The notes: a model not told the origin generated them from the letters alone. Counted from the first letter of the stretch, positions 10,423-20,503 are shown. The stretch: 64,000 nt of DNA from Chitinophagaceae bacterium (GCA_024707305.1 JANPZZ010000018.1:124001-188000), one strand, 5' to 3'. Made by a program: numbers and translations.

Positions 10423-13237
10423 ATGAAACTCCTGTTGTCGCCTTATAAATTAGCTGAAGATTTCCTGTTGCTGGAAGCGGTGGAAATGATGAAAACCAAT
10501 AAGGGACCGCAGTTATTGAGCCACGAGCCATCGGCACATTTTCTCCGGAAGGAGTTCCCCTCTATGCCCAAAGAAGCACGTGATGCACTCTCCTTCTTTT
10601 CCAAAGCCGAATTACTCAGCACCAAAGCACAAATAGACAAAAACGCAAAAGCCACCGGTGGCGATTATACCTATCGCCGCCAGACTCTACTCCGAAAGGC
10701 CTACGATGAATTACTGAACCTAAAACCCTATCTCGGACTTTGCCAGTGGATGCATCGTATTAAATTAGATGCAGGCCGTTTCCAAACTGGCCCCTGCAGC
10801 TTTAGCTCCTTCCGCCCAATTCTTAGTTTTGAGGTAACTAAAGAAGGCGATCTTTTTTCCTTGATTTGTTATGTTGAATTGAACGCGGGAAAATATCTGC
10901 TTTCCGATTTCACACGCAATGAATTTCTGCTGCAGAGCAAGAACGAATATTTTTTATTGACCTGGCGCGATTACCAGTTGCTGGAGTGGCTAACCCAACA
11001 ACAATTACCAGCAAGCGCAGAAACCTTCCAGCAAAATATTCTCGGTCGTATACAATCGGATTACTCCGTAGATACAGGAAAACTGATACAGGCCGAGCGA
11101 ATTGAAGTGAAACCGCGTTTCCAGGTGTTACTCAGCGAAATCAGTAACAACTTTCTGGTTTTGACTCCTCAATGGAACTATGACGGATTCATAGCAGAAG
11201 GACCATTCACCAACGAGTTCGAAATAACTCGTGCTGGTCATTCATACGTTGTTGTTAGAGACAATAACGAAGAATCACCGCTTCGGGATTTCCTTTTGGG
11301 GTTACATCCAAACTTCCAGAAACAGTTAAATGGATATTATTATCTCTCATTTGCAGATGCACAAAAGAAGCAATGGTTTGCAAAAACGTATCACCAACTG
11401 CTCGATCGCGAAATTGATGTGGTTGGGATGGATATGTTGAGTCATTTCAGGTATTCTTCTGAAAAGATTCAGACGAAAATGGAAATACTTGAGCAACTCG
11501 ACAGCCATCTCGTGATTGGAATGGAAGTGAGTTTTGGAAAAGAACGTGTTCCGCTGAATGAGCTGCAGAAGATGTTATGGGCCGGGCAAAAAGCGGTGTT
11601 GTTGAAAGATGGAAGTCTTGGTTTAATAACAGATGAATGGCTCGATCAATATGGTCAGTTGATGAAACATGGCAAGCCTGATAAAAACACGATACGTGTT
11701 GGTTCCTGGATTGCCTTGAATGGTGAGATCGACAGCAGCCAGAAAGTGGTGCAGAAAGAATGGTGGGCGAAATGGAATCGCTGGCGAACAGAAGAACATG
11801 TAGCACTGTTTCCCCTCCCCGATTCTGTACAGGTGGAAAGCTTGCGCCCTTATCAGCAAAAGGGATATGAATGGTTGCGATTATTGTCGGCCGCAAATGC
11901 GGGCGGCTGTCTTGCGGATGATATGGGACTTGGTAAAACGCTGCAAACGATTTGTTATCTCGCTTCGCGACTGGAAGAAAATCCCCTGACAACGCACCTG
12001 GTGGTTTGCCCGAGTAGTCTTTTGTACAACTGGCACCAGGAATTAAAAAGGTTTGCACCCAGTCTTCGAATAAAAGTTTATCACGGTCCGCAACGCGATC
12101 GGGCAGAATTGAAAAATCCGGAAGGCCACATATTGATTACGAGTTATGGCACACTGCGAAGTGATATAGAAGAGATCAAACAGGTTGTCTTCGACAGCAT
12201 CATCGCAGATGAAAGCCACAACGTAAAAAATCCATCATCGCTTACAGCGCGTGCGTTGTATGAGCTCACAGCACGTTCGCGTTTTGCCCTGAGCGGAACG
12301 CCGATTATGAACAATACGTTCGACCTGTATGGTCAGTTTAGTTTCATGCTGCCGGGTATGTTTGGAAGTCGCGAATTCTTTAAACGCGAATATGCCGACC
12401 CGATCGACCGATATGCAGAACCAGAGAAAATTAAGGCATTGCAGAAGCTGACGGCACCTTTCATCCTGCGACGTACCAAAGAACAGGTGGCAACGGATCT
12501 GCCTGAAAAAAATCGAATCGATACTTTGGTGTGAAATGGGAACGGAGCAGCGCCTGGCCTATGAATCGATTCGTGATCAATTGAAATCAAATTTATTCAT
12601 ACAAATAAAAGAACAGGGGCTGGAAGCTGGAAAGCTTTCCGTATTACATGGAATCCTCAAATTGCGCATGGCCTGCAATTCATCAGAGCTGATTAAAGAT
12701 GAAGCGCTATTTAATTATGATTCAGTAAAAACGCAGGTGCTGATGGATGAGTTGCAAAATCTTCCCGCAGGAAGTAAAGCGCTGGTGTTTTCCCAATTTA
12801 CCAGCATGCTTGATTTGCTGGAAAAAGAATTTGTTGCCAACAACATGTCATTCTTCCGCCTCGACGGAAGTACGAAAGTGGACGAGCGCCAGGAGCGGGT
12901 AAATGCATTTAACTCGGATGAAACAGATGCCCGTGTGTTTTTATTAAGCCTGAAAGCGGGGAATGCAGGTCTGAATCTTACTTCAGCCGATTATGTGTTC
13001 CTTTTTGATCCCTGGTGGAACCGGGCGGTGGAGCAGCAGGCGATTGACCGTACGCACCGGATTGGACAGACCCGCAGCGTTTTCGCCTACCGGATGCTTT
13101 GCCGCGACAGCATTGAGGAGCGGATTTTGCAGCTGCAGCAACGCAAATCCAAAGTAAGCGAGGAATTGATCGGCGCCGAAGATGCCGGCTTTATCCAGCG
13201 CCTGACCGAAGATGAATTAGCATTTTTGTTCAGTTGA
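10423..13237 (+). CDS. SNF2/HepA-type DEAD/DEAH-box helicase, one frameshift
   Basis: A SWI2/SNF2 ATPase of the bacterial RapA/HepA-like group, probably remodelling protein-nucleic acid complexes. The ~450-residue N-terminal region is family-specific. The helicase core follows with motif I DDMGLGKTLQT, motif II DESH, motif III SGTPIMNN, then lobe 2 with LVFSQFTSMLDLL, LSLKAGNAGLNL and RTHRIGQT. The frame breaks near 12528-12535: LPEKNRIDTLV stops at TGA while CEMGTEQRLAYES continues one frame over. The joined protein is about 938 residues, family-typical. The break is at GGTGTG, not a long homopolymer, so true mutation is a little more plausible here than elsewhere. The start is supported by the adjacent promoter box. 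Confidence 0.9.
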
Positions 13238-13321
13238 TAGGTCGAAAATGGGGTTGGGGATAAAGATTTGAGTATTATGGCTTTAATTAAAAACGGTTCT
13301 AATTACTCAACCCCCGCTTTA

Positions 13322-13414
13322 GCGGGAAGACAGGATTAGCTTCGCTGAGATTGTTCGAACCTGCGACCCCCTGCTCCCAAACCAGGTGCCCCGCCATGGC
13401 GGGGCTACTTCCCA
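13322..13414 (-). pseudogene. tRNA-Pro-like remnant, copy 1 (D-arm palindrome, T-loop insertion)
   Basis: On the minus strand the order is acceptor GGGAAG, TA, the 18-bp palindrome GCCCCGCCATGGCGGGGC in place of the D-arm, then the anticodon arm with TGG. The T-arm is split by an 18-base insertion (the plus strand reads GATT, AGCTTCGCTGAGATTG, TTCGAACC), and acceptor CTTCCCG follows. The anticodon stem also has a mismatch (GCTCCC where the intact gene has GGTCCC). It cannot fold as a normal tRNA. The 5' ten bases overlap the end of the GIY-YIG gene. Confidence 0.75.
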
Positions 13415-13653
13415 GCTATTAACTCTTTAAAAGCCTTTCCGCCTTTCCATGATTTAATTTGTTTTTCTCGCGCCAGCGCTTCGAATTTAGAAATATATTC
13501 CTCGTAATGAACCAGACGAAACGGAATTCTATGTCGCGTAGATCGCTGAAGTCCAGAATTATGAAACTGTAATCGGGCCTTTACATCGGTCGAATAACCG
13601 ATATAATATTTCTCCTCTTTTAAACTTTGCAGCACATAAACGTAATGAGACAT
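13405..13653 (-). CDS. Small GIY-YIG nuclease, copy 1
   Basis: An 82-residue stand-alone GIY-YIG domain of the COG2827 type. The signature is read as YVYVLQS (GIY position) and KYYIGYS (YIG), with the conserved Arg in KARLQFHNSG and the metal-binding Glu in ALAREKQIKSWK. The last codons GCT GGG AAG TAG use the first bases of the following tRNA-Pro-like sequence, which supplies the stop codon. Compared with the other two copies it carries E for D in SLKEEK, R for G in STRHR and F for S in SKFEAL, so it is the most diverged. It sits downstream of, and convergent with, the SNF2 gene. Activity is not shown; a DNA endonuclease or mobility function is inference. Confidence 0.9.
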   Translation of the reverse strand: MSHYVYVLQSLKEEKYYIGYSTDVKARLQFHNSGLQRSTRHRIPFRLVHYEEYISKFEALAREKQIKSWKGGKAFKELIAGK

Positions 13654-13684
13654 AAAAAAAGAGGCCCTAATTTCTTAGAGCCTC
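13654..13684 (-). terminator. Intrinsic terminator in front of GIY-YIG copy 1
   Basis: The minus strand reads GAGGCTCTAA-GAAA-TTAGGGCCTC and then T7, running directly into the ATG. A 10-bp stem with one G-U pair. The identical element precedes all three GIY-YIG copies. Confidence 0.8.
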
Positions 13685-13689
13685 CTTGT

Positions 13690-13990
13690 TAGTCGGGACG
13701 ACTGGACAAATGTCGAACCAGTTTATTAATGATTTGAGAGAATTAGCGACATTAGGTGGTAAAGACTGATTCAAATAGGACATTCAGTTAATGGCAGTCC
13801 GTTTGGGGTATTCGTCTTACGATTCACATTGTCTCCAACTTTATTCAACTAACTCTTTTAATCTTTTCGCCAAGGTAATGTCTACTTAGTCAAAAGTGGT
13901 ATCCACTACCGATGAGGAATATTAGGGTGCCATTTGATAGCATTGGCTTTGCGATAATGTACTGACACCGATTTTTTTTACTAATAACCC
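13690..13990. other. Unassigned stretch next to the island's left repeat
   Basis: About 300 bases without a supportable gene. The minus strand has a 38-codon open frame (MSYLNQSLPP...) that runs into the terminator region and shows no recognisable domain. The text just right of the repeat (GTCGGGACGACTGG) shares only GTCGGGA with the tRNA 3' end and then diverges, so the boundary of the repeated module lies at about 13689. Confidence 0.4.
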
Positions 13991-14001
13991 AACCACTCTT
14001 C

Positions 14002-14346
14002 TTACTTTTTTACAGGAAGTAGTTTTATGTATGTTGCCTTGAAACGATTATCAACTATTTCACCCTGCACCTCTGCATTACGTATAGCGTTGCAAAAGCC
14101 CATCTTCCCGTGAGCATCGCCAAAATCATCAATATTCGCACCATCTACAAAATAGGCTTTGCGTTTAATACGTACAGCAAGGTCGCAGCTTTTCCCTTTA
14201 AGATTAAATTTACATTGACCGCAGGAAAGTTCAACTACTTCAATTTTTTTAGCCGGGTCAGGTTTTGAAATATCTGCCTGTCTGTTTTGAGCATTAGCGG
14301 TCTGAATTGCAAGTGAGATAACAAAAAAAATGGATAATGTTTTCAT
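14002..14346 (-). CDS. Secreted cysteine-containing protein, DUF6370-like
   Basis: A small protein with a signal peptide (MKTLSIFFVISLAIQTANAQ) and a conserved core with LSCGQCKFNLKGKSCDLAVRI and DAHGKMGFCNAIRNAEVQG. The four cysteines suggest metal binding or disulfides. I recognise it as DUF6370-type from memory. The track starts 13 residues earlier; Met 14346 begins the signal peptide. It is the last gene of the MbnP/MbnH operon. Confidence 0.7.
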   Translation of the reverse strand: MKTLSIFFVISLAIQTANAQNRQADISKPDPAKKIEVVELSCGQCKFNLKGKSCDLAVRIKRKAYFVDGANIDDFGDAHGKMGFCNAIRNAEVQGEIVDNRFKATYIKLLPVKK

Positions 14347-14419
14347 AAAAGTATTAAAACTGTGATTTAATTTTCTTTTCAACACTCTTTAAAACCTTAT
14401 GGTAAGGATCGTGTTTTTA

Positions 14420-15338
14420 TTAAAATGAATAACTTATATGCGCCATTCCTCTGTTTTTGGACTCTACTTTCTTTTCTCCCAAATTCTGTGACAAAGGAGT
14501 TTGAAAGTTGGCACCTATACTAACCCTTCCAAAGTTCAATTCTGCTCCTATAGTGCCAATTAGAGATCGCCCGCCTGTTTCCCAAACCTGAATATCTTTT
14601 GTTTTCCAATCCTTTGAAGCCGTTTCAAACAAGACACCCGTATTAGGAGTAATAGCTAGTTTGTCGTTCACTGTGAAGCGGTAGTACCCCAGCATATTCA
14701 AGGTAAATTTATTGCCATACTGGTAGTCATATTTATTTGACGTATTAATCTTATAGCTACTATTGACATTTACACCAACATTCTGAAGCCTTATATCATA
14801 CATCGCATTCAAAGAAAAATCCAAGCTCCCTGTACCCAATTGGAAAGTATTCAATGAGGATTGACCTATATTTTTTTCTTCCGGATTGTAAGTACCTGTA
14901 GGGGCTTTTATTCCTCCACCTAACCATAAAGTTTGCGAAAGGGTCTTGTTCTTTATAACACTTTCTTTATTGAAAGCCTGGTAGTATCCAATAGCGGACA
15001 TATCGCCAATCCCGTTGGTTCTGGCATTTTCCTTTTGATTGGTTCGTTCTATAAAATTATAAGGAATAAATACGGCAAGCCTGAAACGTTTACCGATGTT
15101 CGTGGCACCCCATAGCTCGGTTATTTTGAACCGCTCTGTTGTTGTAAGGTGAGTTGATGCCCCCTGGTCCTATATGATATCTTACTCCACTTTGCTGATA
15201 GCGTAAACCAATAAACCTATTTTTAAACTCAGGTAAAATTCCCATATAAGAGCTACCAGGGCCTGCACCACATATATCGCAGGCATTAGCAAAAAAAACT
15301 GTTGTCAAAGCACATAAGCCCAGTATCACTTTTTTCAT
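14420..15338 (-). CDS. Outer-membrane beta-barrel protein with CDICG motif, one frameshift
   Basis: The N-terminal part (MKKVILGLCALTTVFFANACDICGAGPGSSYMG) has a signal peptide and the CDICG motif seen in a Bacteroidota barrel family often found with metal-handling genes. The C-terminal part shows alternating amphipathic strands (TLWLGGGIKAPTG ... RVSIGANFQTPLSQNL) and ends in HISYSF, an outer-membrane-type terminal aromatic. The frames join as HLTTTERFKITELWGATNIGKRFRLAVFIPYNF if one base is removed from the five-C run near 15162. About 306 residues when joined. Transport of a metal or ligand is inference. Confidence 0.7.
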
Positions 15339-15395
15339 TCTTATTTTGCTTTAAATGGTATAATAATTTTAATTTTCTCCCATCGCATTATAACA

Positions 15396-15968
15396 CTACC
15401 GGAATTTTTCTCCGCTTGCATCGACTGAATAGGTCAGCCGCTGCATCATGGTATCATTTTCTGGTTTTACCGAAAACCGGAGAATATCATCTTTTTCATT
15501 GTACTCATCAGCCAGGTGCTGATTATAATGGGAGTTGAGGATAACCTGCCATGTTTCCTTTCCAGGAATGGAAAACAAAGCATAGGTACCTGTAGGTATT
15601 GTCTTACCTTCTATTTCTACGGGTTTATAGAAACGGATGGTTGTTGCAGCATGTGCCCCTGTAACCCACACCTTATCATACGCTACCAAACCGCCCCAAA
15701 TGACCCTTCCCTTGACGCCGGGTGAACTATATTCGATATGTACATGTGTGCCATTGATGGTATTCATGGCTGTACGATGTGGGCTCCCTTTTAGTGTATC
15801 TTCCGCAATCAACCCGCTGTTGACACTATCTGCATAGCTATTGCTCCCTCCAATCATCTGGTGCAAGGAGTGATCTTCGGCTGTAGTTTTATCCGAAGGC
15901 TTCTTTTCACTGTTACAACTTACCATCAATAGTAGCAATGAAAAGTTGAATATGATTTTTATCATCAT
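15396..15968 (-). CDS. DUF2911-family lipoprotein
   Basis: 190 residues with a lipoprotein signal ending LLLMVSC, so it is probably anchored in the outer membrane. The core has HVHIEYSSPGVKGRVIWGGLVAYDKVWVTGAHAATTIRF and GTYALFSIPGKETWQVILN, characteristic of DUF2911. Function is unknown. Just upstream of the mature domain is a His-containing segment (DHSLHQM) that could bind metal (inference). It follows the second MbnH by 11 bases. Confidence 0.82.
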   Translation of the reverse strand: MMIKIIFNFSLLLLMVSCNSEKKPSDKTTAEDHSLHQMIGGSNSYADSVNSGLIAEDTLKGSPHRTAMNTINGTHVHIEYSSPGVKGRVIWGGLVAYDKVWVTGAHAATTIRFYKPVEIEGKTIPTGTYALFSIPGKETWQVILNSHYNQHLADEYNEKDDILRFSVKPENDTMMQRLTYSVDASGEKFR

Positions 15969-15979
15969 TTTTTATCTTT

Positions 15980-17003
15980 TTATTGTTCAGCGAGCAACGG
16001 GTTTGAAATAAACTTCCGATCGCTCAACGTTCTTAAAAAGGATAGAAGTTTTGTCTTATCATCAGCGGTTAATGGGATGCCTAAAGTTCCTGACTGGTTA
16101 AGTACCGAATCAAGATTGGGAGTATTTTGTACCTGGCCGCTATAATGATCTAACACGGCTGCCAGAGTATAAAAATCTTCCGTCATGCATATAGGGAGCC
16201 GTAAACTGAACGTTTCTTAAACTGGGTACTTTGAACTTATAGCGATCCAGTGGATTTAAGGTTACTTCAGAGCGGCCTTCATCATTGTTAAGCCCAATAG
16301 CGATACCATTATTCCGGAATGCGTTATCTGTAAACAAAGGTTCCGAATGACAACTATTGCATTTTTGTTTAAAAAGAGTATAGCCTGCCTGTTCTTCAAC
16401 CGTGAAACTCGATTTTCCCCTCATCACGCTATCGTACTTTGAATCACTGCTGATGCACATGATCATGAATTGCGAAAGGGCTTTCATCGTAGTAGCCGTA
16501 GTGATCTCACTGGAGCCAAATGCCTTTTGATATAATCCCGGGTAATCTGTGTGGCTCCGTAGCTTATTAAGAATATTCGGTATTGTTTCATCCATTTCCT
16601 CATGTGCCGTAATCGGCACGATTGGCTGTAAATCCAGATCAAATACACCACCATCCCACATGAAAGCAGGCATCCATGCCAGGTTCATTATTGGAGGTGA
16701 ATTACGTCTGCCCAGCCTGTCATCAATACCATGGCTGACATCGTGCCCATGCTGGGTAAATGCGGAGGATTGTATATGGCAGCTACCGCAGGAAACTGTG
16801 TTGTTTCGTGATAGCCGAGGCTCATAAAACAGCTTCCTTCCTAGCTCAAAGGCTTCCTTAGTAACTTCATTACCCGCTATATTATAGACCGGTTCAGGAA
16901 AATTTACAGGTTGCTGAAAACCGGCAAACCGGTCAATCATTTCCTTTGAACAGGCCAGTACACCAAATAGCCCAATAATAACTATCCAGTATTTTTTGTT
17001 CAT
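15980..17003 (-). CDS. MbnH-family diheme cytochrome c peroxidase (second pair), one frameshift
   Basis: MbnH proteins are periplasmic diheme enzymes of the bacterial cytochrome c peroxidase/MauG superfamily; characterised members oxidise a tryptophan of the partner MbnP. Two heme motifs are visible, SCGSCH and KCNSCH, plus [14 protein letters not shown] and APYMHDGRF before the C-terminus. The lipoprotein-like leader ends GVLACS. The frame breaks near 16165: MHDGRF is followed by LYSGSRV in one frame and by YTLAAVLDHYSGQVQNTPNLD in the next. A T5 run holds one base too many. About 340 residues when joined. It directly follows its MbnP partner. Confidence 0.85.
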
Positions 17004-17008
17004 TATGA

Positions 17009-17813
17009 TTAATTTTCTGTATGATCGTGATAAAACATCCCCGTGTAATTGTTGGCAATATTTACACTGTAGTCACTAAACATAACACTGGGATTAGCTG
17101 CAATACTCACATTAGTGGTTCCATTCAATACCTTCATTAAATCAACCAGGTAATGAATGTTAGCTGTCCTTCCCGTACGAGCCTGAGCAATACCGGAAGC
17201 CGTAAGGTCAGTGGTAATCGTTTTAATGTTATTGATCGTTGGAGCAGAATACCCGCCAAAGCCTCCAATGTGAAAACGGTACTTTCGTTGGCCACTTGGG
17301 TCTACAGGGGCCATCGCAGAAGTTCCTTCCAGCTTTAAAAATATATACCCGCTGTTCCATCCCCAATACATGCCGTCATCCATTCCACCCGCAGGGTCTA
17401 AAACACCGGTACGTTTGGTGATATCCATAGTGCTGCGCAGACTATCTACGCCTACAATAAAAGATAGTTGATGATAATTACCCACCGGTACTTTAAACCG
17501 GGCAAAACGGGTTGCAGGATCACTTTCTTTTATCAGGAAATAGCTGCTATCCTGCGGTACTGTATATTCTGTACCATCTGCTTTACGCAACTTGATATTA
17601 CTGATATAATACTGCGCCAGAGAAACTGTGAACGGCTCGCCAATTGCATTTGTATAAGTAACGGCATTCAAAAATAAATTCTGTCCGCCCATAATATTAT
17701 CAAACTCTATGGTCATTTCGGTCATCTCTTCGCTATTCTGAGGCGGCTTTTCTTTTTTTGCAGGAAAACAACCCTGCTACTAACACTATCCGTAAAAAAA
17801 ATCGTATCATCAT
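17009..17813 (-). CDS. MbnP-family copper-binding protein (second pair), frameshift near N-terminus
   Basis: MbnP is a periplasmic copper protein; in characterised members a conserved Trp oxidised by MbnH becomes a copper ligand. Visible family text: FTVSLAQYYISNIKL, MYWGWNSGYIFLKLEG (conserved Trp pair) and KYRFHIGGFGGY. The lipoprotein signal MMIRFFLRIVLVAGLFSCKK lies upstream in another frame (start 17813 or 17810). Removing one A from the A7 run after the lipobox joins it to EKPPQNSEEMTEMTIEF. The track shows only the 238-residue part after the shift. 7 bases after MbnH-A and 5 bases before MbnH-B, so the operon is tight. Confidence 0.82.
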
Positions 17814-17820
17814 TTTCTGT

Positions 17821-18875
17821 TTAAGGTTGTGAAAAGTTTTTGTTCGAAATAAAACTCGTATCAGACAATGTTTTTAGGTAACTGATAACGGCTTGCTTGT
17901 CGATTTGCGATAGATCGATTCCCGTCTCACCATTACTCTTTTTTAACCTGGCATCTAAAGTCGGAGAGTTCTTTATGCCACCGGAATAGTGTTCCAGTAC
18001 ATCCATGATGGAACCAAAGCGTCCATCGTGCATATAGGGGCCCGTCCAAAAAGATTACGCAGTGACGGCGTTTTGTATTTGCCCAGGTCTGCGGGATCAC
18101 GGGTAACCCTGAACCTGCCTTGGAAAATGCCTTCAAAATCTTCATTAGAGAAATCTCCATCCAGTCCGTTGTTATGGTAAAGATTATCCGTAAATAATGC
18201 TCCCTGGTGACAGCCCATACATTTCTCCTGCACTATTTGTAATCCACGTCTTTCTTCCTCATTCAACATCCCTCCCTTTTCACCTCTGATAAATTTGTCA
18301 TACCGGGAATTGCCAGATATTAATGTTCGTTGAAATTGCGCCAGTGCACGAGCGATATAACCTGTTTTTATTTCAGTATCATTAAAAACAAATTGGAATC
18401 GGTGTCTGTAATCCGGATCAGCCTTTAATTCATCTACCAACTCAAATAGGTTTTGGTGCATTTCGTCTGGATTAGCCAGTGGTGCAAAAGCCTGTGATTC
18501 CAGGTTGGTGGAACCACCTTCTCAAAATAAACCATTCGTTACCCAGGCCATATTAAACAAAGCCGGGGCATTTCTATGAAGAAACTTACCAGAAGCACCG
18601 ATATTGCTAAAAGCAACCCCGTCTGCAAAGGCAAGATCCTGTTGGTGACAACTGGCGCAGGAAATATTATTTAAACCAGATAGTCGTTTATCATAAAAAA
18701 GCTTTCTACCCAGTTCTACTCCTTCAATGGTCATCGGGTTATCAGGCATACTCGGAAAAGCCGGAAAATTTGCCGGGACCGCAGGCACAAGCGGCCTTGG
18801 TCCACGGCTCAATTCCGATTTCGTGCAGGCAATGAAGATTGCTGTTACTAAAAATATAATGCAGGCATACTTCAC
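17821..18875 (-). CDS. MbnH-family diheme cytochrome c peroxidase (first pair), in-frame TGA plus frameshift
   Basis: Leader [19 protein letters not shown] is a lipoprotein-type signal. Heme motifs SCASCH and KCMGCH are present, with [13 protein letters not shown] and [19 protein letters not shown]. Two lesions occur. An in-frame TGA at 18522-18524 stands where relatives have Trp (TNGLF then EGGSTNLE). A frameshift near 18050 lies in a T5 run (RNLF then [13 protein letters not shown], needs one more T). The GTG start overlaps the last base of the preceding MbnP stop (TAGTG), indicating translational coupling. Because of the nonsense codon this copy could be a true pseudogene; sequence error is the alternative. 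Confidence 0.75.
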
Positions 18876-19650
18876 TACTTTGCACTGTTTACAGTCAATG
18901 CTCCGCTGAAATTAGTGGTCAGTTGTGCCATCACTGCTGATTGTGCAGCACCAACCGTAGGTGTCGTGATCAAATCAATACCGGTTAACACTTTTTCAAT
19001 ATCTAAGGTCAAGGCAACAGTCGTTGATTTTGCTGAACTGATCTTTACAGGTTGGGGAAGGTTTAAGGAAACTGTTTTATAATTGGTATTTGTTCCTGTC
19101 TCTGCTTTGAAAGTCTTGGTAGTAGTACCATCTGTTACGGTTCCCTGCAAAGTGGTGAAGATGTAACTGGTATGCCACATCCAGGAAACATTCGTCATCC
19201 CGCTTAATTGTGAAAGCTCGCCTGCCTGCAGGCTGAGATTTTCATTATGCGCTGCATCTACACCAATAGCAAATTTGATCTGTTTGTATTCCGCTACCGG
19301 TATATCTTTTAAAAGAACATCCTCTCTTTTTTTAGCAGGATAGGTGTAAGCGCCATCTTGTACAGTTACAGCATTTGTTTCTTCCAGCAGGTAATAAGAG
19401 TTGGGAATGGCAACCTCGCTACCATCGCTTTTTACCAATACTACATTACTTACCCAATAGCGCAAATTTTTGAAATTGTAAGTACGTCCTCCAATGGTTG
19501 TATTTTGGTTTAAGTTAAAAAAGCAGCAGCACCGACTTTTGCATCAAACTGAATAGTCGCTTCACCATTATGTTCTGAGATGATCGTTTCTTTTTTGCAG
19601 GAAGTGAACAAAGCAGTAGCTAAGGCTGCTATGCCTAATACTTTTTTCAT
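18875..19650 (-). CDS. MbnP-family copper-binding protein (first pair), frameshift near N-terminus
   Basis: Lipoprotein signal [21 protein letters not shown] is encoded at 19650. The text VGAAAFLT then stops, and [26 protein letters not shown] continues one frame over. A T6 run near 19520 needs one more base. The body shows the MbnP pattern ([45 protein letters not shown] with the conserved Trp residues, and [12 protein letters not shown] near the end). It is diverged from the second MbnP, so the two pairs are not a recent duplication. Confidence 0.8.
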
Positions 19651-19663
19651 TATATCTTTTTTA

Positions 19664-19812
19664 TTATTTGAAAATTTTTGTCAATATGCTGATAATCCAG
19701 TCATGCTGAAGGAATAGAATAACCGCCCATACTATCCATGTAATGATAGTAAGAGTAATACGCATCCTCCTGATCAGCATGGCTTCATACCATTGGTATT
19801 TTTTAACCATCT
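19664..19812 (-). CDS. Possible small single-span membrane protein
   Basis: Minus-strand reading gives about 48 residues ending in MLIRRMRITLTIITWIVWAVILFLQHDWIISILTKIFK, with one strong transmembrane helix and positive N-terminal flank. To start at the ATG at 19812 the A8 run behind it needs one base change. Without that, a start at the internal Met (MLIRRM) remains. It is too short for the track and fits in the gap between two operon genes. Confidence 0.35.
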
Positions 19813-19862
19813 GTCAATTGTTTGAGCATGTAGAATCACTTCGCTTTTAACACGAAGAATTA

Positions 19863-20250
19863 CTAATAAAGGATTAAGCAACATCCGGGGGATGAAAGAA
19901 AAAAGGAAGGACGGTCTATCGGGGAACCCGAATTAGTTACGAAATAAACTGTTTTACTGCTATAAGTAAAAACCTCCTTGAAGTCGGGGAAAAATGATTT
20001 TGACGAGATTACTTCTGCTTTATTAGCGAGTTTCATTTGCGGAGCCTGTTCCTGTTCTTTCTTCTCCTGCTCCTGTATCCTTTTCATTAAAAGACACTTA
20101 CCATTACATTGAAGCTTTGGACGGCTTTTGTTTTCGCACTTGGCAAGGTACTCCGCTTTGTCAATCAAATAGTCCAAATAGTACACTCCCTGGCTGAAGG
20201 TTTGACATAAAAAAGGCGAAGAGTAATATTATCGAAGCTATCTTATGCAC
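19863..20250 (-). CDS. Small Cys-rich protein with CNGKC motif, first operon gene, one frameshift
   Basis: The N-terminus is hydrophobic (HKIASIILLFAF) and then, one frame over, LCQTFSQGVYYLDYLIDKAEYLAKCENKSRPKLQCNGKCLLMKRIQ. Removing one T from the T6 run near 20208 joins them. The CNGKC motif suggests a metal or redox site. The C-terminal third is low complexity (EQEKKEQEQ) and then a serine/proline-rich end. Proteins of this shape are common next to metal genes in Bacteroidota; I know no assigned function. The start is probably the GTG at 20250, 7 bases after a -7 promoter box. Confidence 0.6.
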
Positions 20251-20257
20251 AATGGCA

Positions 20258-20265
20258 CAAAGGTA
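20258..20265 (-). promoter_or_regulatory. -7 promoter box of the MbnP/MbnH operon
   Basis: The minus strand reads TACCTTTG, an exact TAnnTTTG match, 7 bases before the GTG start. The whole operon down to 14002 is probably transcribed from here. Confidence 0.55.
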
Positions 20266-20299
20266 CATAAAATAAGTTATTAATTATAACATCATCGTA

Positions 20300-20413
20300 A
20301 GAATCTATCTTCAATTGATTGAAAATGAAGATCGGCAAAGATTAGCATATAAGTGCTTATAAAATAAAAACAAATATGCAATAAAGCCATAGACCTGAGT
20401 AGGTCTGTTTTTT
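20300..20413 (+). ncRNA. Candidate small RNA ending in an intrinsic terminator
   Basis: On the plus strand a hairpin (ATCTTCA ... TGAAGAT, 20307-20332) is followed by the near-palindrome ATAAGTGCTTAT. A clear terminator AGACCT-GAGT-AGGTCT-GTTTTTT lies at 20391-20413. No ORF precedes it, so a short non-coding transcript divergent from the operon is plausible. No plus-strand promoter was identified, and the 5' end given here is a guess. Confidence 0.3.
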
Positions 20414-20503
20414 ATAAATAAGTTCCTGCCGATTTTTAGCGAAAGTGTAAGCTTTCATATTCACCTGTTTATCTAAAAGTCGTCTGATAGGAAAATTTCG
20501 AAC

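Noticed and set aside
12525-12540. Programmed ribosomal frameshift in the SNF2 gene
   Set aside because: No slippery heptamer or downstream pseudoknot is evident, and many unrelated genes here have similar single-base breaks; sequence error or simple mutation is more likely.
13690-13990. 38-codon minus-strand ORF (MSYLNQSLPP...)
   Set aside because: Too short, no domain, no start signal, and upstream in-frame stops; it reads into the terminator of the GIY-YIG module.
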